Notes: generated by a model from the sequence alone, not told the origin. 64,000 nucleotides of DNA from Luteimonas huabeiensis HB2 (GCF_000559025.1 NZ_JAAN01000011.1:28907-92906); one strand, 5' to 3'. Positions 52,575 to 61,558 are shown, counted from the first letter of the stretch. Numbers and translations are program-made.

Positions 52575-53540
52575 CTACTTCCGCATCAGCACTGGCGTGC
52601 CGGCCTCGACCGCGTCGGCGACCGCCAGCGCGTCCCAGTTGGTCAGGCGCACGCAGCCGTGGGAGGCGGTCTTGCCGACGTTGCGCGGCTCCGGCGTGCC
52701 GTGCAGGCCGTAGTGCGGCTTGGAGAGATCGATCCACACCGGGCCGACCGGGTTGTTGGGGCCCGCGGCGATCGTGGCCTTGCCGTGCGCGGGATCCGCG
52801 TCCCAGAACAGGTCGGGGTTGTAGTGGAAGGTCGGGTCGCGCACGACCGCCTCGATCCGCCACTCGCCGATCGGCAGCGGGTCGTGCTCGCTGCCGGAAG
52901 TGACCGGGAACTGCGCCATGGTGCGGTCGTTGCCGTCGAGCAGGGTCAGCGTCGCGTCGGATTCGTCCACCACCACCTTGGCCGCCGTGCCCAGCGGCGG
53001 CAGGTCGCGCACGTTGGGCACGCGCAGCGTGGCGCCCTCGCGCGGCTCGACGCGCGGGTTGAGAAAGCGCAGCAGGTCGGGGCTGGCGTGGAAGCGCTCG
53101 CCCAGCGCTTCCCAGGCGGAGGTATAGCCGAGCCGGTCGAGCTCGGCCTTGCGCATCATGTCCTCGGGAATGTCGACGTAGGGGGCGCCGAGATCCTCGG
53201 CGGTCAGGCGGTGCTCCACCAGCACCGGCGCGGTGTCTTCGTTGAGGGCCGCCCAGGTCGCCTCGTCCAGCTCGCCGGTGACCGGCAGGTCGCGCGCGGC
53301 CTGGAAGCCGCGCAGCGCGCGCGCCTGGTTGGAGCCGGCGGCGCCGTCGATCTCGCCCGGCGAGAAGCGCGCCCGCGCCAGCAGGACCTGCGCGCGCAGC
53401 AGGCGCCCGGTCTCCGCGGCCGGCTGCCGCTGCTGCAGCGTGCCCTCGGGCGGTTGCGTCCCGGCGGGCGCGGACGGCGTCTGCGCCGGCAGCGCACCGG
53501 CGAGGGCGAAGAGCGGAACGAACAGCAGGCTGGGACGCAT
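52575..53540 (-). CDS. L,D-transpeptidase (YkuD) with PG-binding domain
   Basis: A 321-residue periplasmic protein with a signal peptide (about residues 1-20), a PG_binding_1-like domain (SPGEIDGAAGSNQARALRGFQAARDLPVTGELD...) and a C-terminal YkuD domain. The catalytic motif is HGTPEPRNVGKTASHGCVRLTN, with the nucleophilic Cys in SHGCVRL. These enzymes form 3-3 cross-links in peptidoglycan or attach outer membrane lipoproteins. The start at 53540 is chosen for the signal peptide. The M23 peptidase gene follows 10 bp later. Confidence 0.92.
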   Translation of the reverse strand: MRPSLLFVPLFALAGALPAQTPSAPAGTQPPEGTLQQRQPAAETGRLLRAQVLLARARFSPGEIDGAAGSNQARALRGFQAARDLPVTGELDEATWAALNEDTAPVLVEHRLTAEDLGAPYVDIPEDMMRKAELDRLGYTSAWEALGERFHASPDLLRFLNPRVEPREGATLRVPNVRDLPPLGTAAKVVVDESDATLTLLDGNDRTMAQFPVTSGSEHDPLPIGEWRIEAVVRDPTFHYNPDLFWDADPAHGKATIAAGPNNPVGPVWIDLSKPHYGLHGTPEPRNVGKTASHGCVRLTNWDALAVADAVEAGTPVLMRK

Positions 53541-53628
53541 GGGCGGCCTCGACGGTGGACGTGTGACCGCACCATGGCCAGCGCGCCGCCTACCGGGCGT
53601 GAAGCCTCGCGCACGCGTGCATCGCCGG

Positions 53629-53870
53629 TTCAGCGCGCGAAGGCGATCCCGTCCTCCGCTCGCGGGGCGTCTTGCTTTTCCTGTCCCCTGCGAGCGGGCC
53701 CATGTCGTCCCTTCTTCGGCACCTTCCCCCGCTTGCGGGGGAAGGAAAATCAGGATGGTCCCCGCTTGCGGGGGAAGGGAAAAACAGGATGCCCCGCTTG
53801 CGGGGAAGGAAAAACCAGGATGGCCCCCGCTTGCGGGAGAAGTCACGGCTTCGACGTTGCAGATCGAACC
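53629..53870. repeat. composite palindromic repeat array
   Basis: Begins with TTCAGCGCGCGAAGGCGATCCC, the left boundary also seen at 46280. Two degenerate forward units lead to a shortened centre (CTTCGGCACC). Four inverted hairpin units CCCCGCTTGCGGGGGAAGG follow, with AAAACAGGATG linkers. It ends CACGGCTTCGACGTTGCAGATCGAA, matching the 46280 array and, inverted, the start of 30291. It fills the centre of a 454-bp gap; the remaining ~210 bp hold nothing I can name. Confidence 0.82.
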
Positions 53871-53994
53871 CGGACTGCCGTGCCTGCGGACGCACGCGGT
53901 CGTCATCGCTGCGCTGCGTATCGCCATGCGCGCCGTCGCGCGCTTGCCGCGCGCGCCCGCAGGGCGAGAGGCATGCCATGCGCGTGGACAGGCC

Positions 53995-55968
53995 CTAGGC
54001 AGCGGACGCGCTTTCCGGCGCGGTGGCCTCGAGGGCGGCTGCGAGCAGGCGCCGCTCGAGGCGCTCGCCCCACGCCGCGGGGCGTTCGAGCCCCATGCGC
54101 GCGATCGCCTCGTCGTCGCGCACGGGCGCCGGCCGCAGCAAGGCGCGCGCGACCGTGCGCGCCTTGCCGGCGCGGGTGGCGGTGGCGTCCGCCAGCCAGG
54201 CGAGGGCCTTCGCCAGGCGCTGCTCCACCGGGGTGAAGTCGCTGCCGAGCGGGTAGTCGGGCAGGGTGCCGTCGCGGCGCAGCGGCGCCAGCGCCTTGCG
54301 CAGGCGCTCGGGAGTGTTGCGCGACCAGGTCGCCGGCGGCACGAAGTCCGCGCGCAGCTTCAGCGATTCCCGTGCCTGGCGCAGCAGGCCGGCCTGGTGG
54401 CGCGCATCCGCGACCGAGATCATTGCGATCGCGCAGTCCTCGTCGGTGCGGCCGCGCACGTCGGCGATGCCGTACTCGGTGACGTAGAGGTCGCGCAGGT
54501 GGCGCGGGATGGTGACGTGGCCGTAGCGCCAGCGGATGTTGGATTCGTCGCGGCCGCGATGGCGGCGGTGGGCGCGCAGCAGCAGCACCGAGCGGCCGTC
54601 GGGCAGGGCGTGGGCCATGGCGACGAAGTTGTACTGGCCGCCCACGCCAGAGACCACGCGGCCGTCCTCCAGGCCGTCGGAGACCGCCGCGCCCAGCGCG
54701 GTGGCCATCATGCAGCTGTTGAAGAAGCGCCCGTCGCGCCGCTGCAGGCGTTCCAGCCCCTCGTCGAGCCCGTACAGCTCGTTGACCTCGCGCACGCGCT
54801 TCATGCCGATGCTGCGGCGGGTGTCCTCGTCCAGCTCGCGCAGCCACCGGTAGAAATCGGGCGAGCCGAGGTAGAAGGCGCCGTGCAGGAATTCGCCGTC
54901 GCGCGCGGCCAGTTCGCGTTCGCGCTCGTTGGCGCTGCCGTCGTTGAGGCGCTGCATCAGCGCGGCCTTGTCCACCACGCGGCGGCGCAGCACGCCGGTT
55001 TCCACCAGCCGCCGGAAACCTTCGTTGATCATCTCGCTGCAGCCGTACAGGCCGTGCTCGAACGGGGCCAGCCCGCCGCATTCGATCACCGCCGGGTGCG
55101 AGGCGATGCCCGGATCGAGCGCGTGCATGACGCGGCGGTAGGCGGCGTTGTCGGTGTGGCGCAGCGCCAGCGCGTGGCACAGCGCGTCGGCCAGCGTGCC
55201 GATGCCGATCTGCAGGGTGCCGCCGTCGCGCACCAGCGCGCTGGCGCGGAAGCCGATCGCATAGTCCACGTCGCCGACCGGCTGCCGCGGCAGCCCGAAC
55301 AGGCGCGGATGCGGCGGCGGCGGTTCCACGACCAGGTCGAAGAACGCCGCGTCCACCGCCGCGCCGCCGCCCAGCCAGGGCAGTTGCGGATCGATCTCGG
55401 CCACCAGCAGCGGCCGCGGCAGGCCGCGCGCCTGCAGCGCGTCGAGGGTGTCGAGGGTGAGGTCGGTGTTGCACGACAGCGACAGCCGGCCGTCTTCCGG
55501 ATGCGCGGCGACCTTCTGCACGATCACGTTCACGCCGCGCTCGGCCAGCGCCCGCGGCACGTGGGTGTAGTTGAGGCTGGCGTAGCGCCGCTGCGCCTGC
55601 GACGAGCCCAGCAACGCGCCTGACTGCATGTAGAACTCCTCCACCGCGATGTGCGGCGGCAGGGCGTCGCGATGCAGCGCCGCCACGTAGGCCAGGCGCG
55701 GGAAGTCGCTGCCGAAGTGGCGATCCAGGAACGGGCGCAGGAAGCGCGCCTGCAGGCCCTTGCCGGGCGCGGGCGGATCGAGCGAGAGCGCGGTGTAGAT
55801 CGTCAGCGGACGCGACGGATCGCGTTCCACGCGCGCGTACAGGGCGTTGAGCAGCCGGTGCGGCTTGCCCAGCCCCAGCGGCGTGCCCAGGTGCAGCGGG
55901 CCGTCGAGGCGGGCGAGGATCCGTTCGGCGGCGTCGTCGGGGTCGGCGAGGAAGGGCGGCATCGCCAC
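53995..55968 (-). CDS. acetyl-CoA hydrolase/transferase family protein
   Basis: A 657-residue CoA-transferase family I protein. The C-terminal catalytic region has GVGGQYNFVAMAHALPDG and VTEYGIADVRGRTDED, typical of the acetyl-CoA hydrolase/4-hydroxybutyrate CoA-transferase group. NINEGFRRL-like and GTLADALCHAL segments form the nucleotide fold. It is longer than simple acetate CoA-transferases (~430-500) because of N-terminal and C-terminal Arg/Ala-rich extensions. The acyl donor and acceptor are unknown. No membrane segment is seen. A second in-frame ATG lies two codons downstream of the chosen start. Confidence 0.82.
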   Translation of the reverse strand: MAMPPFLADPDDAAERILARLDGPLHLGTPLGLGKPHRLLNALYARVERDPSRPLTIYTALSLDPPAPGKGLQARFLRPFLDRHFGSDFPRLAYVAALHRDALPPHIAVEEFYMQSGALLGSSQAQRRYASLNYTHVPRALAERGVNVIVQKVAAHPEDGRLSLSCNTDLTLDTLDALQARGLPRPLLVAEIDPQLPWLGGGAAVDAAFFDLVVEPPPPHPRLFGLPRQPVGDVDYAIGFRASALVRDGGTLQIGIGTLADALCHALALRHTDNAAYRRVMHALDPGIASHPAVIECGGLAPFEHGLYGCSEMINEGFRRLVETGVLRRRVVDKAALMQRLNDGSANERERELAARDGEFLHGAFYLGSPDFYRWLRELDEDTRRSIGMKRVREVNELYGLDEGLERLQRRDGRFFNSCMMATALGAAVSDGLEDGRVVSGVGGQYNFVAMAHALPDGRSVLLLRAHRRHRGRDESNIRWRYGHVTIPRHLRDLYVTEYGIADVRGRTDEDCAIAMISVADARHQAGLLRQARESLKLRADFVPPATWSRNTPERLRKALAPLRRDGTLPDYPLGSDFTPVEQRLAKALAWLADATATRAGKARTVARALLRPAPVRDDEAIARMGLERPAAWGERLERRLLAAALEATAPESASAA

Positions 55969-55998
55969 AGGCTACCCGTTTCGCGGCGGGGAATGCGC

Positions 55999-56292
55999 CT
56001 ACGCCGAGCCGTCTTCCCGCGCCTGCCGGCGCCGCTTGACGACCGCCAGCACCTGGCCGACCACGGCGGTCAGCAGGATCAGCGCGTTGGTGACCACGAA
56101 TACCGGGTTGGAGACCAGCGCGCTGTAGACGATGAACAGCACCGAGGCGAGCATCTGGCCCGCGAACAGCCAGGCGGAGACGCCCTCGACGCTGTCGGCG
56201 GTCCACTGCGTCCGGATCTGGCGGATCAGCGTGGCCATCAGCACGGCGGTGGCGGCCCAGCCGACCAGGTCGGCGCTCCAGTCGATGCTCAT
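55999..56292 (-). CDS. small PQ-loop/SemiSWEET-like membrane protein
   Basis: A 97-residue protein with three predicted membrane helices (about residues 7-24, 38-59 and 62-84) and a basic tail. The arrangement, with IRQIRTQW...SVEGVSAWLFAG after helix 1, resembles half-SWEET PQ-loop proteins, though the PQ pair reads RQ. SemiSWEETs dimerise to move small solutes. It overlaps the cation-efflux-like gene by four bases and is last in a three-gene operon. Confidence 0.7.
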   Translation of the reverse strand: MSIDWSADLVGWAATAVLMATLIRQIRTQWTADSVEGVSAWLFAGQMLASVLFIVYSALVSNPVFVVTNALILLTAVVGQVLAVVKRRRQAREDGSA

Positions 56293-57284
56293 GCGGTGCG
56301 CTCCGCCTGCGCATCGCCCGTGTCGGCGACGGTTGCGGTGACTTCGGCGATGCGCCAGTGCACGCCGCGCGCGGTGGCCTCGGCCTCGCGCCGGCGCTGC
56401 GGGGTCAGGCCGTCCGCGTCCGTCTCCAGCCAGATCACGCCGCACAGGCGCAGCCCTTCCTCGTGCAGGCGCAGGCGGCAGCCGCGCACCCAGGGCAGGG
56501 CGCGGACCGCGTCGCGCACGGCGGCCACCAGCGGGTCGTCGTCGCTGCGGTCGACCTGCTGCGGGCGCGCGTCGTGGTGGTCGCGGATCGCGTTGCGCAG
56601 GTTGCGCGCGCCGTCGCGCAGCACTTCGACGGCGATGAAGATCGCCGCGGCGGCATCGGCCCACCACAGCCCGAAGCCGATCCCCGCCACGCCGGCGATG
56701 CCGGCCAACGCGGTCAGCCAGTCGGCCTTGTTCATGTCGGCGTCGGTGTGCAGCGGCTTGAGTTCGAGCTGCCGCGCCAGCCGCAGCTTCATGCGCCCCA
56801 GGATCACCGGCGGTACCGCCGACAGCGCCAGCGCGCCCATCATCAGCCAGCCCTTCCAGATCACCTGGCCGCCGAGCTCGACGCTGCCGATCACCGGGTG
56901 CGCGCGGGTGAGCAGCGTATGCGCGCCGTCGAAGACCAGCAGCAGCCCGACGCCGGCCAGCGCCACCGAAGCGGCGAGGAAGGCGATGTCGAACGCGCGT
57001 TCGCGGCCGTTGACGTACTCGGCATCGGCGGCCTTGCGGCGGAAGCGCGCGGCGACCAGGAACGCCGCCGGCGGCAGCAGGCTCAGCAGGTCCTCGGCGA
57101 GCGCGGTCTTCATCGCCTGCGAACCGCCCATGACCGCGTACATCATGACCGACACCGCGCCCAGCGCCAGCAGCGACCACCAGCACAGCCGCTCGGCGCG
57201 CCGCAGCAGCGCCTGCTGCGCCTCCGGCAGCGGGTGCGGCGCGCGCGGCCGCACCGCCGCGATCGAGGTGGCGTCCTCGCTCAC
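56289..57284 (-). CDS. cation-efflux (CDF)-like transporter
   Basis: A 331-residue membrane protein of the cation diffusion facilitator type. Helices are visible around residues 33-52, 56-72, 90-110, 126-146 and 185-215. The membrane part has ALAEDLLSLLPP in helix 2 and HTDADMNKADWLTALAG in helix 5, the two places where CDF proteins carry metal ligands. The ligand spacing is not classical. A cytoplasmic C-terminal domain (LVAAVRDAVRALPWVRGCRLRLHEEG...) follows. The start is GTG 57284, overlapping the stop of the upstream lipoprotein gene (GTGA). Confidence 0.75.
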   Translation of the reverse strand: MSEDATSIAAVRPRAPHPLPEAQQALLRRAERLCWWSLLALGAVSVMMYAVMGGSQAMKTALAEDLLSLLPPAAFLVAARFRRKAADAEYVNGRERAFDIAFLAASVALAGVGLLLVFDGAHTLLTRAHPVIGSVELGGQVIWKGWLMMGALALSAVPPVILGRMKLRLARQLELKPLHTDADMNKADWLTALAGIAGVAGIGFGLWWADAAAAIFIAVEVLRDGARNLRNAIRDHHDARPQQVDRSDDDPLVAAVRDAVRALPWVRGCRLRLHEEGLRLCGVIWLETDADGLTPQRRREAEATARGVHWRIAEVTATVADTGDAQAERTA

Positions 57285-57766
57285 GGCGCGTCGCCCGCCG
57301 CCAGCCGCGCCGCGTCGGCATGCAGTTGCCGATCGACGGCGAGCTGCCAGGCGTTCTCGCCCGGGGGCAGCGCGAAGCGCCGTTCGACCAGGCCCTCGCC
57401 GGTGCGCCATCGCGCCGGCAGCGACCACGACACGTCCTGCCAGGGCGAGTCCTCGTCGTGGCCGCCCGCGACCAGGTGCAGGCGGAACGCCAGCAGGTCC
57501 TGCACGAGGCGCTCGTGCCCGCCGACGGCCCATTCCACCCGCAGGCCGCGCGCCTCGGCGAAGCGGCGGATCCAGTCCACCTCCAGCCCCGCCGGTGCGT
57601 CGGCGGAGAGATCCACGAACGGCGGGTCGTGGCTCAGGCCCACGCGCAACGCGTCCTCGTACGCGCGTCGCAGGCTGCCCTCGGCGTCGCGCGGATACCC
57701 GCCGCAGCCGGCCAGCGCGAGGGCGCAGCAACAGGCGAGGGCGAGGACGGTCGGGGACCGGAGCAT
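57281..57766 (-). CDS. lipoprotein with partial substrate-binding fold
   Basis: A 161-residue lipoprotein (lipobox ALAGC, residues 17-21). The mature part resembles the first lobe of family 3 solute-binding proteins: VGLSHDPPFVDL...LEVDWIRRFAEARGLRVEWAVGG and LAFRLHLVAGGHDEDS. It is far shorter than a full binding protein (~250 residues), so either only one lobe is present or it serves as a sensor subunit. Translation is coupled by a four-base overlap to the cation-efflux-like gene. I cannot assign a ligand. Confidence 0.7.
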   Translation of the reverse strand: MLRSPTVLALACCCALALAGCGGYPRDAEGSLRRAYEDALRVGLSHDPPFVDLSADAPAGLEVDWIRRFAEARGLRVEWAVGGHERLVQDLLAFRLHLVAGGHDEDSPWQDVSWSLPARWRTGEGLVERRFALPPGENAWQLAVDRQLHADAARLAAGDAP

Positions 57767-57906
57767 GGCGGGCGTTATCCGCTGTCTCGCGTGCAGGCCG
57801 CGTCGATGATCGCCGCGGCCGAAGCGGCCCACCGATGCGCCCGCATCGGCACCGGAGCGGTTCCGGCCCGATCGCCCCGCTCCCGCCCGCGGGCGCGCCG
57901 CCGCGC

Positions 57907-58464
57907 CTACATCTCCAGCATGTCCGGCCGGAACAGCCGCCGCCGCGAGACCTCGCGCCCGCTCACCATGAAGCGGCCCTCGCCGCGGTAGTGCACGGTG
58001 GCCGGGTACTTCGGCGAGGCCGCGGCGTGCGCGCGCACCACGCGCCACACGAACAGCGGATAGTCGGCGGTGATGCGCGTCTCGTGCAGGCGGCATTCGA
58101 ACGCGGCATGGCATTCGCCGATCATCGGCGCGTCCACGTCGCGCGCCGGCAGCGCGGTCAGGCCGAAGCGATCGAACTTGTCGCCCTCGGTCCCGCTGCA
58201 GTTGCCGATCCGCACCACGGTGTCGAGCAGGTCGGCGGTCGGCAGGTTGATGACGCACTGCCGGCTGCGCCGCGCCAGCGCGTGGCTGCGGTTGGACTGC
58301 CAGAGGTAGGTGCCGACGAGGTCTTCGCCCAGCATCATGTGCCAGCCGAGCGTCATGATGCCGCGCTCGCCCCGCCAGCCGGTGGACAGCAGCACCACCG
58401 GCCCCGGTTCGAGGAAGCGGCGCACGCGTTCGACCGGGAAGTCCTTCCAGCGGGGCCTGGCCAT
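57907..58464 (-). CDS. flavin reductase-like, FMN-binding protein
   Basis: A 185-residue protein of the flavin reductase/FMN-binding split-barrel family. Diagnostic segments are PGPVVLLSTGWRGERGIMTLGWHMMLGED at the N-terminus, NRSHALARRSRQCVINLPTADLLD, and GTEGDKFDRFGLTALPA, followed by ECHAAFECRLHET. Members reduce FMN with NAD(P)H or bind flavin for unknown oxidoreductases. It stands between the lipoprotein gene and modC, 15 bp downstream of modC on the same strand, so it may be read through from the mod operon. Confidence 0.85.
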   Translation of the reverse strand: MARPRWKDFPVERVRRFLEPGPVVLLSTGWRGERGIMTLGWHMMLGEDLVGTYLWQSNRSHALARRSRQCVINLPTADLLDTVVRIGNCSGTEGDKFDRFGLTALPARDVDAPMIGECHAAFECRLHETRITADYPLFVWRVVRAHAAASPKYPATVHYRGEGRFMVSGREVSRRRLFRPDMLEM

Positions 58465-58479
58465 CGCTCGCTCCTGTGG

Positions 58480-59121
58480 TCAGTCGAGCCGGTGTACCAC
58501 GTCGGCGATGCGGCGCACGTCGTCGGCGGTATGGCTGACATAGAGCATCGGCAGCCCGGCCTCGTCGCGCACGCGCTGCAGGTAGGGGATCAGGTCCTCG
58601 CGGCGCGCCTGGTCCAGCGCCGACAGCGGCTCGTCGAACAGCAGCAGCGCCGGCTGCGAGAGCAGGGCGCGGCCGATCGCCACCCGCTGCGCTTCGCCGC
58701 CCGAAAGGTTGGCGGTGCGGCGGCCGAGCAGGTGGCCGATGCCCAGCAGGTCCACCACCGGCTCGAAGGCGAAGCGCGCCGGCGCGCCGCGGCGGCGGCC
58801 GTAGAGCAGGTTGGCGCGCACGTCCAGGTGCGGGAACAGCCGCGCGTCCTGGAACACGTAGCCCACGCGCCGCCGGTGCGGCGGCAGGTCGATGCCGGCC
58901 TCGCGGTCGAACAGCGTCGTGCCGGCGATCTCGATACGGCCCTCGCGCGGGCGCTGCAGCCCGGCGATGGCGTTGAGCACCGAGGTCTTGCCGGCGCCCG
59001 ACGGCCCGGTCAGCGCGATCACGCGCGCATCCTCCTCGATGCGCACGCGGCGGCGGAAATCCCCGCGTTCCAGCAGCGCGTCGATGCGGAACATCGGCGC
59101 GCGGCCCGGCGTCCGGCTCAT
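58480..59121 (-). CDS. modC: molybdate ABC transporter ATP-binding protein ModC (short)
   Basis: A 213-residue ABC ATPase with all core motifs: Walker A GPSGAGKT, Q-loop YVFQDARLFPHL, signature LSGGEAQR, Walker B LLLFDEP and the H-loop SHTADD. It pairs with ModB by a four-base overlap (ATGA). Canonical ModC is ~350 residues with a C-terminal MOP molybdate-sensing domain; this protein stops right after the ATPase core, so that regulatory domain is absent. Confidence 0.9.
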   Translation of the reverse strand: MSRTPGRAPMFRIDALLERGDFRRRVRIEEDARVIALTGPSGAGKTSVLNAIAGLQRPREGRIEIAGTTLFDREAGIDLPPHRRRVGYVFQDARLFPHLDVRANLLYGRRRGAPARFAFEPVVDLLGIGHLLGRRTANLSGGEAQRVAIGRALLSQPALLLFDEPLSALDQARREDLIPYLQRVRDEAGLPMLYVSHTADDVRRIADVVHRLD

Positions 59122-59801
59122 TCCGCCGTCTCCCCGCGCTGCCGGCGCACCAGCCATTCCGAGACCAGCAGCGCGCCCAGCGACAGCGCCATCGAGACCA
59201 GCGCCAGCCGCCAGATGCCGGCCTCGCCGCCGGGGACCTGCATCAGGCCGTAGATCGCCGAGGCGATGGTGCGCGTTTGGCCGGGGATCGCCGAGACGAA
59301 GGTGATCGTGGCGCCGAACTCGCCCAGCGCCTTGGCGAAGCCGAGCACCGCGCCCGCCACCAGCCCCGGCCAGGCCAGCGGCAGCGTCACCGTGGCGAAC
59401 ACCCGCCAGGGCGAGGCGCCGAGGGTGGCCGCGGCCTGTTCCAGCCGTCGGTCCACGTGCTCGATCGACAGCCGGATCGCGCGCACCATCAGCGGGAAGC
59501 CCATGATCGCGCTGGCCAGCGCGGCGCCGGTCCAGCGGAACGCGAACTCGATCCCGAACTGGCCCAGGAAGCGCCCGAGCGGCCCCTGTGCGCCGAAGCC
59601 GACCAGCAGCAGGTAGCCGATCACCACCGGCGGCAGCACCAGCGGCAGGTGGATCAACGCGTCGAGCAGCGCCTTGCCAGGAAAGCGCCGGCGCGCCAGC
59701 AGCCAGCCGGTGGCCACGCCCAGCGGCAGGCTCGCCAGGGACGCCGCCAGCGCCACCTTCAGGCTCAGCGCGACGACATCCCATTCCGCGGCGGTCGGCA
59801 T
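59118..59801 (-). CDS. modB: molybdate ABC transporter permease ModB
   Basis: A 227-residue inner membrane permease with about five helices. It has the family N-terminus (WDVVALSLKVALAASLASLPLGV), HLPLVLPPVVIGYLLLVGFG and the EAA coupling loop (LEQAAATLGASPWRVFATVTLPLAWPG). The start at 59801 (MPTAAEW) gives the usual length. It lies 13 bp downstream of modA and overlaps modC. Confidence 0.94.
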   Translation of the reverse strand: MPTAAEWDVVALSLKVALAASLASLPLGVATGWLLARRRFPGKALLDALIHLPLVLPPVVIGYLLLVGFGAQGPLGRFLGQFGIEFAFRWTGAALASAIMGFPLMVRAIRLSIEHVDRRLEQAAATLGASPWRVFATVTLPLAWPGLVAGAVLGFAKALGEFGATITFVSAIPGQTRTIASAIYGLMQVPGGEAGIWRLALVSMALSLGALLVSEWLVRRQRGETAE

Positions 59802-59814
59802 CGTGCGCGTCGCT

Positions 59815-60636
59815 TCAGCGCAGGGCGAAGCCGCGTTCGCGGAAGATCGCCTGCGCCGGCGGCGTCTCCAGCCAGTCGACAAAGGCCGCGGCCTGCGGAT
59901 GCGGGCTGCGCGCCAACCGCGCGACCGGGTAGACGATCGGCGGGTGGCTGTCCTCGGGGAAGGTCGCCACCACCCGGACCGCCGGCTCCGCCTGCGCATC
60001 GCTGCCGTAGACCACGCCCAGCGGCGCCTCGCCCCGCGCCACCAGCATCAGCGCCGCGCGGACGCTGTCGCCCTCGGCCACGTGCGGCGCCAACGCGTCC
60101 CACAGCCCCAGCGACCGGAAGGCGGCCTTGGCGTACTTGCCGGCGGGCACGCTCTCGGTCAGCGCCAGCGCGATGCACCCGCCCCGCAGGCGGCCGACCA
60201 GGTCGGCGCCCGGCGCCAGCTCGACCGGCGAGGTGTCGCCGCTGGCGGGCGCCACCAGCACCAGGGTGTTGCCCAGCAGCTCGCGCCGGGTGGCGACATC
60301 GACCAGGTCGCGCGCCTGCAGCCAGTCCATCCATTCCAGGTCGGCGGAAACGAACACGTCCGCCGGCGCGCCCTGCTCGATCTGCCGCGCCAGCGCCGAA
60401 CTGGCGGCGTAGGACACCTGCACCGGCTGCCCGGCCTCCGCCTCGTAGGCGGCGGCCGCGGCGTCCATCGCCTCCTTCAGGCTGGCGGCGGCGAACACGG
60501 TCAGCGGCTGCGCGGAGGCGTCGCCCGCGGCCTGGGCGGCAGCGCCGGCATCCGCTGCGCGCGGCCCGCAGGCCGCGAGCAGCGCGACCAGCGCGAGGCC
60601 CGCGCATCCGCGCAGCCAGCGTGCGGCCCGGCTCAC
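59815..60636 (-). CDS. modA: molybdate-binding periplasmic protein ModA
   Basis: A 273-residue molybdate-binding component of the ABC importer. A lipoprotein-type signal peptide (ALLAAC near residues 18-23) suggests membrane anchoring. Mature-domain hallmarks are [12 protein letters not shown] at the start, [25 protein letters not shown], and [17 protein letters not shown]. The start is GTG 60636, overlapping the stop of the upstream lipoprotein gene (GTGA). A 40-residue Ala-rich linker follows the lipobox. Confidence 0.92.
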   Translation of the reverse strand: MSRAARWLRGCAGLALVALLAACGPRAADAGAAAQAAGDASAQPLTVFAAASLKEAMDAAAAAYEAEAGQPVQVSYAASSALARQIEQGAPADVFVSADLEWMDWLQARDLVDVATRRELLGNTLVLVAPASGDTSPVELAPGADLVGRLRGGCIALALTESVPAGKYAKAAFRSLGLWDALAPHVAEGDSVRAALMLVARGEAPLGVVYGSDAQAEPAVRVVATFPEDSHPPIVYPVARLARSPHPQAAAFVDWLETPPAQAIFRERGFALR

Positions 60637-61214
60637 GGCGCCACCACCACGGTGATCGCCTCGAGCTGGCGCACGCTGCGCGCGGCGCGCACGTCGTCCG
60701 GCGCCAGCAGGCGCAGCGGCCCGGTTTCGGCATCCAGCGGCGCGCCGTCGCAGCGGTCCACGATCCAGACCGCGCGGTTGCCGGTGCCCGGGTCCAGCTC
60801 GGCCAGCGAGAACAGCACCCGGTAGCCGTCGCGGGCATCGACCTGCACGTAGCGCGACAGGTGCGGCCCGCGCAGCGGACCGTCCGGTACGGCGCCGCTG
60901 GCATGCAGCAGCGCGATCAGCGGCACGCCCTCGCAATGCAGCATGGTCTCGTGCACGCGCGCCGACACCGCGCCGCGCGGCAGCCCGGCGAGCGGCGCCT
61001 CGTCGAGCGGCACCGCCACCGGCGAAGGCACCGCGGGCGGACGCGGCGAGGACGCGCGCAGGTGCGGATCGTGGCGATGCGGCGGCGCGGCCGGCGCGGG
61101 CTGGGGCGTCGTGGCGGCGGGCGCGGTTGGCTCGCGGGCCGGCCCGGCGCTGCTGCAGCCCAGCAGCAGCACGGCCAGCAACGGCGAGAGCAGGCGAGCG
61201 GCGGGCGTGTCCAT
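60633..61214 (-). CDS. lipoprotein with molybdopterin-domain-like fold
   Basis: A 193-residue lipoprotein (lipobox LLLGC, residues 16-20) with a His/Pro-rich linker and a C-terminal domain of about 115 residues. [52 protein letters not shown] and [10 protein letters not shown] follow the pattern of sulfite-oxidase-type molybdopterin-binding domains (PF00174-like). It is much smaller than the catalytic enzymes. Direct coupling to modA suggests a link with molybdenum, perhaps cofactor or molybdate binding in the periplasm; this is inference. Confidence 0.75.
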   Translation of the reverse strand: MDTPAARLLSPLLAVLLLGCSSAGPAREPTAPAATTPQPAPAAPPHRHDPHLRASSPRPPAVPSPVAVPLDEAPLAGLPRGAVSARVHETMLHCEGVPLIALLHASGAVPDGPLRGPHLSRYVQVDARDGYRVLFSLAELDPGTGNRAVWIVDRCDGAPLDAETGPLRLLAPDDVRAARSVRQLEAITVVVAP

Positions 61215-61558
61215 GCGTGGCTCCGGAGAGTTCAGGCCCCCAGTGTACGGATTCGTCAGGGATGGATGCGGGTTGGCGGCGATCAGAAGCGGGCAGGACA
61301 CGGCGTCGTTGCGTCGGCCGATGTCTCCGGAGAAGGAGACCGGGAGGCAAACGCTAAAGAACGCGCTTGCCCGGCCGATAGGAGGGCTGTTCATCGAATG
61401 TCGGCCGCGACGGTCGCGGGGCGACAAAAGGAGCGAGGCGATATCGGGATCCGGCATGCGGTGAATCGCTCGCGCCGGTACGAGCGAGCGTGTCCGACCG
61501 GATCGACCCGGTTTTTTCAGGTTGTCGGAGCCGGCGCATTGCAAAAGGGGGAAGGTTG
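61215..61558. other. intergenic region between mod operon and RHS genes
   Basis: A 344-bp gap between divergent transcription units, less GC-rich than its left flank. It must hold the mod operon promoter (minus) and the promoter of the RHS-like gene (plus). The only structure I can name is the hairpin with T-run at 61497. No gene recognised. Confidence 0.5.
61497..61517 (+). terminator. short hairpin with T6 run
   Basis: ACCGG-ATCGAC-CCGGT followed by a run of six T. The 5-bp stem is short, so it may be a weak terminator or attenuator in the leader of the RHS-like gene, which starts 42 bp later. Confidence 0.35.

Noticed and set aside
51554..52903. Plus-strand open frame across the M23/L,D-transpeptidase genes
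   Set aside because: Opposite strand of two genes with complete catalytic motifs; no ribosome binding site or conserved sequence.
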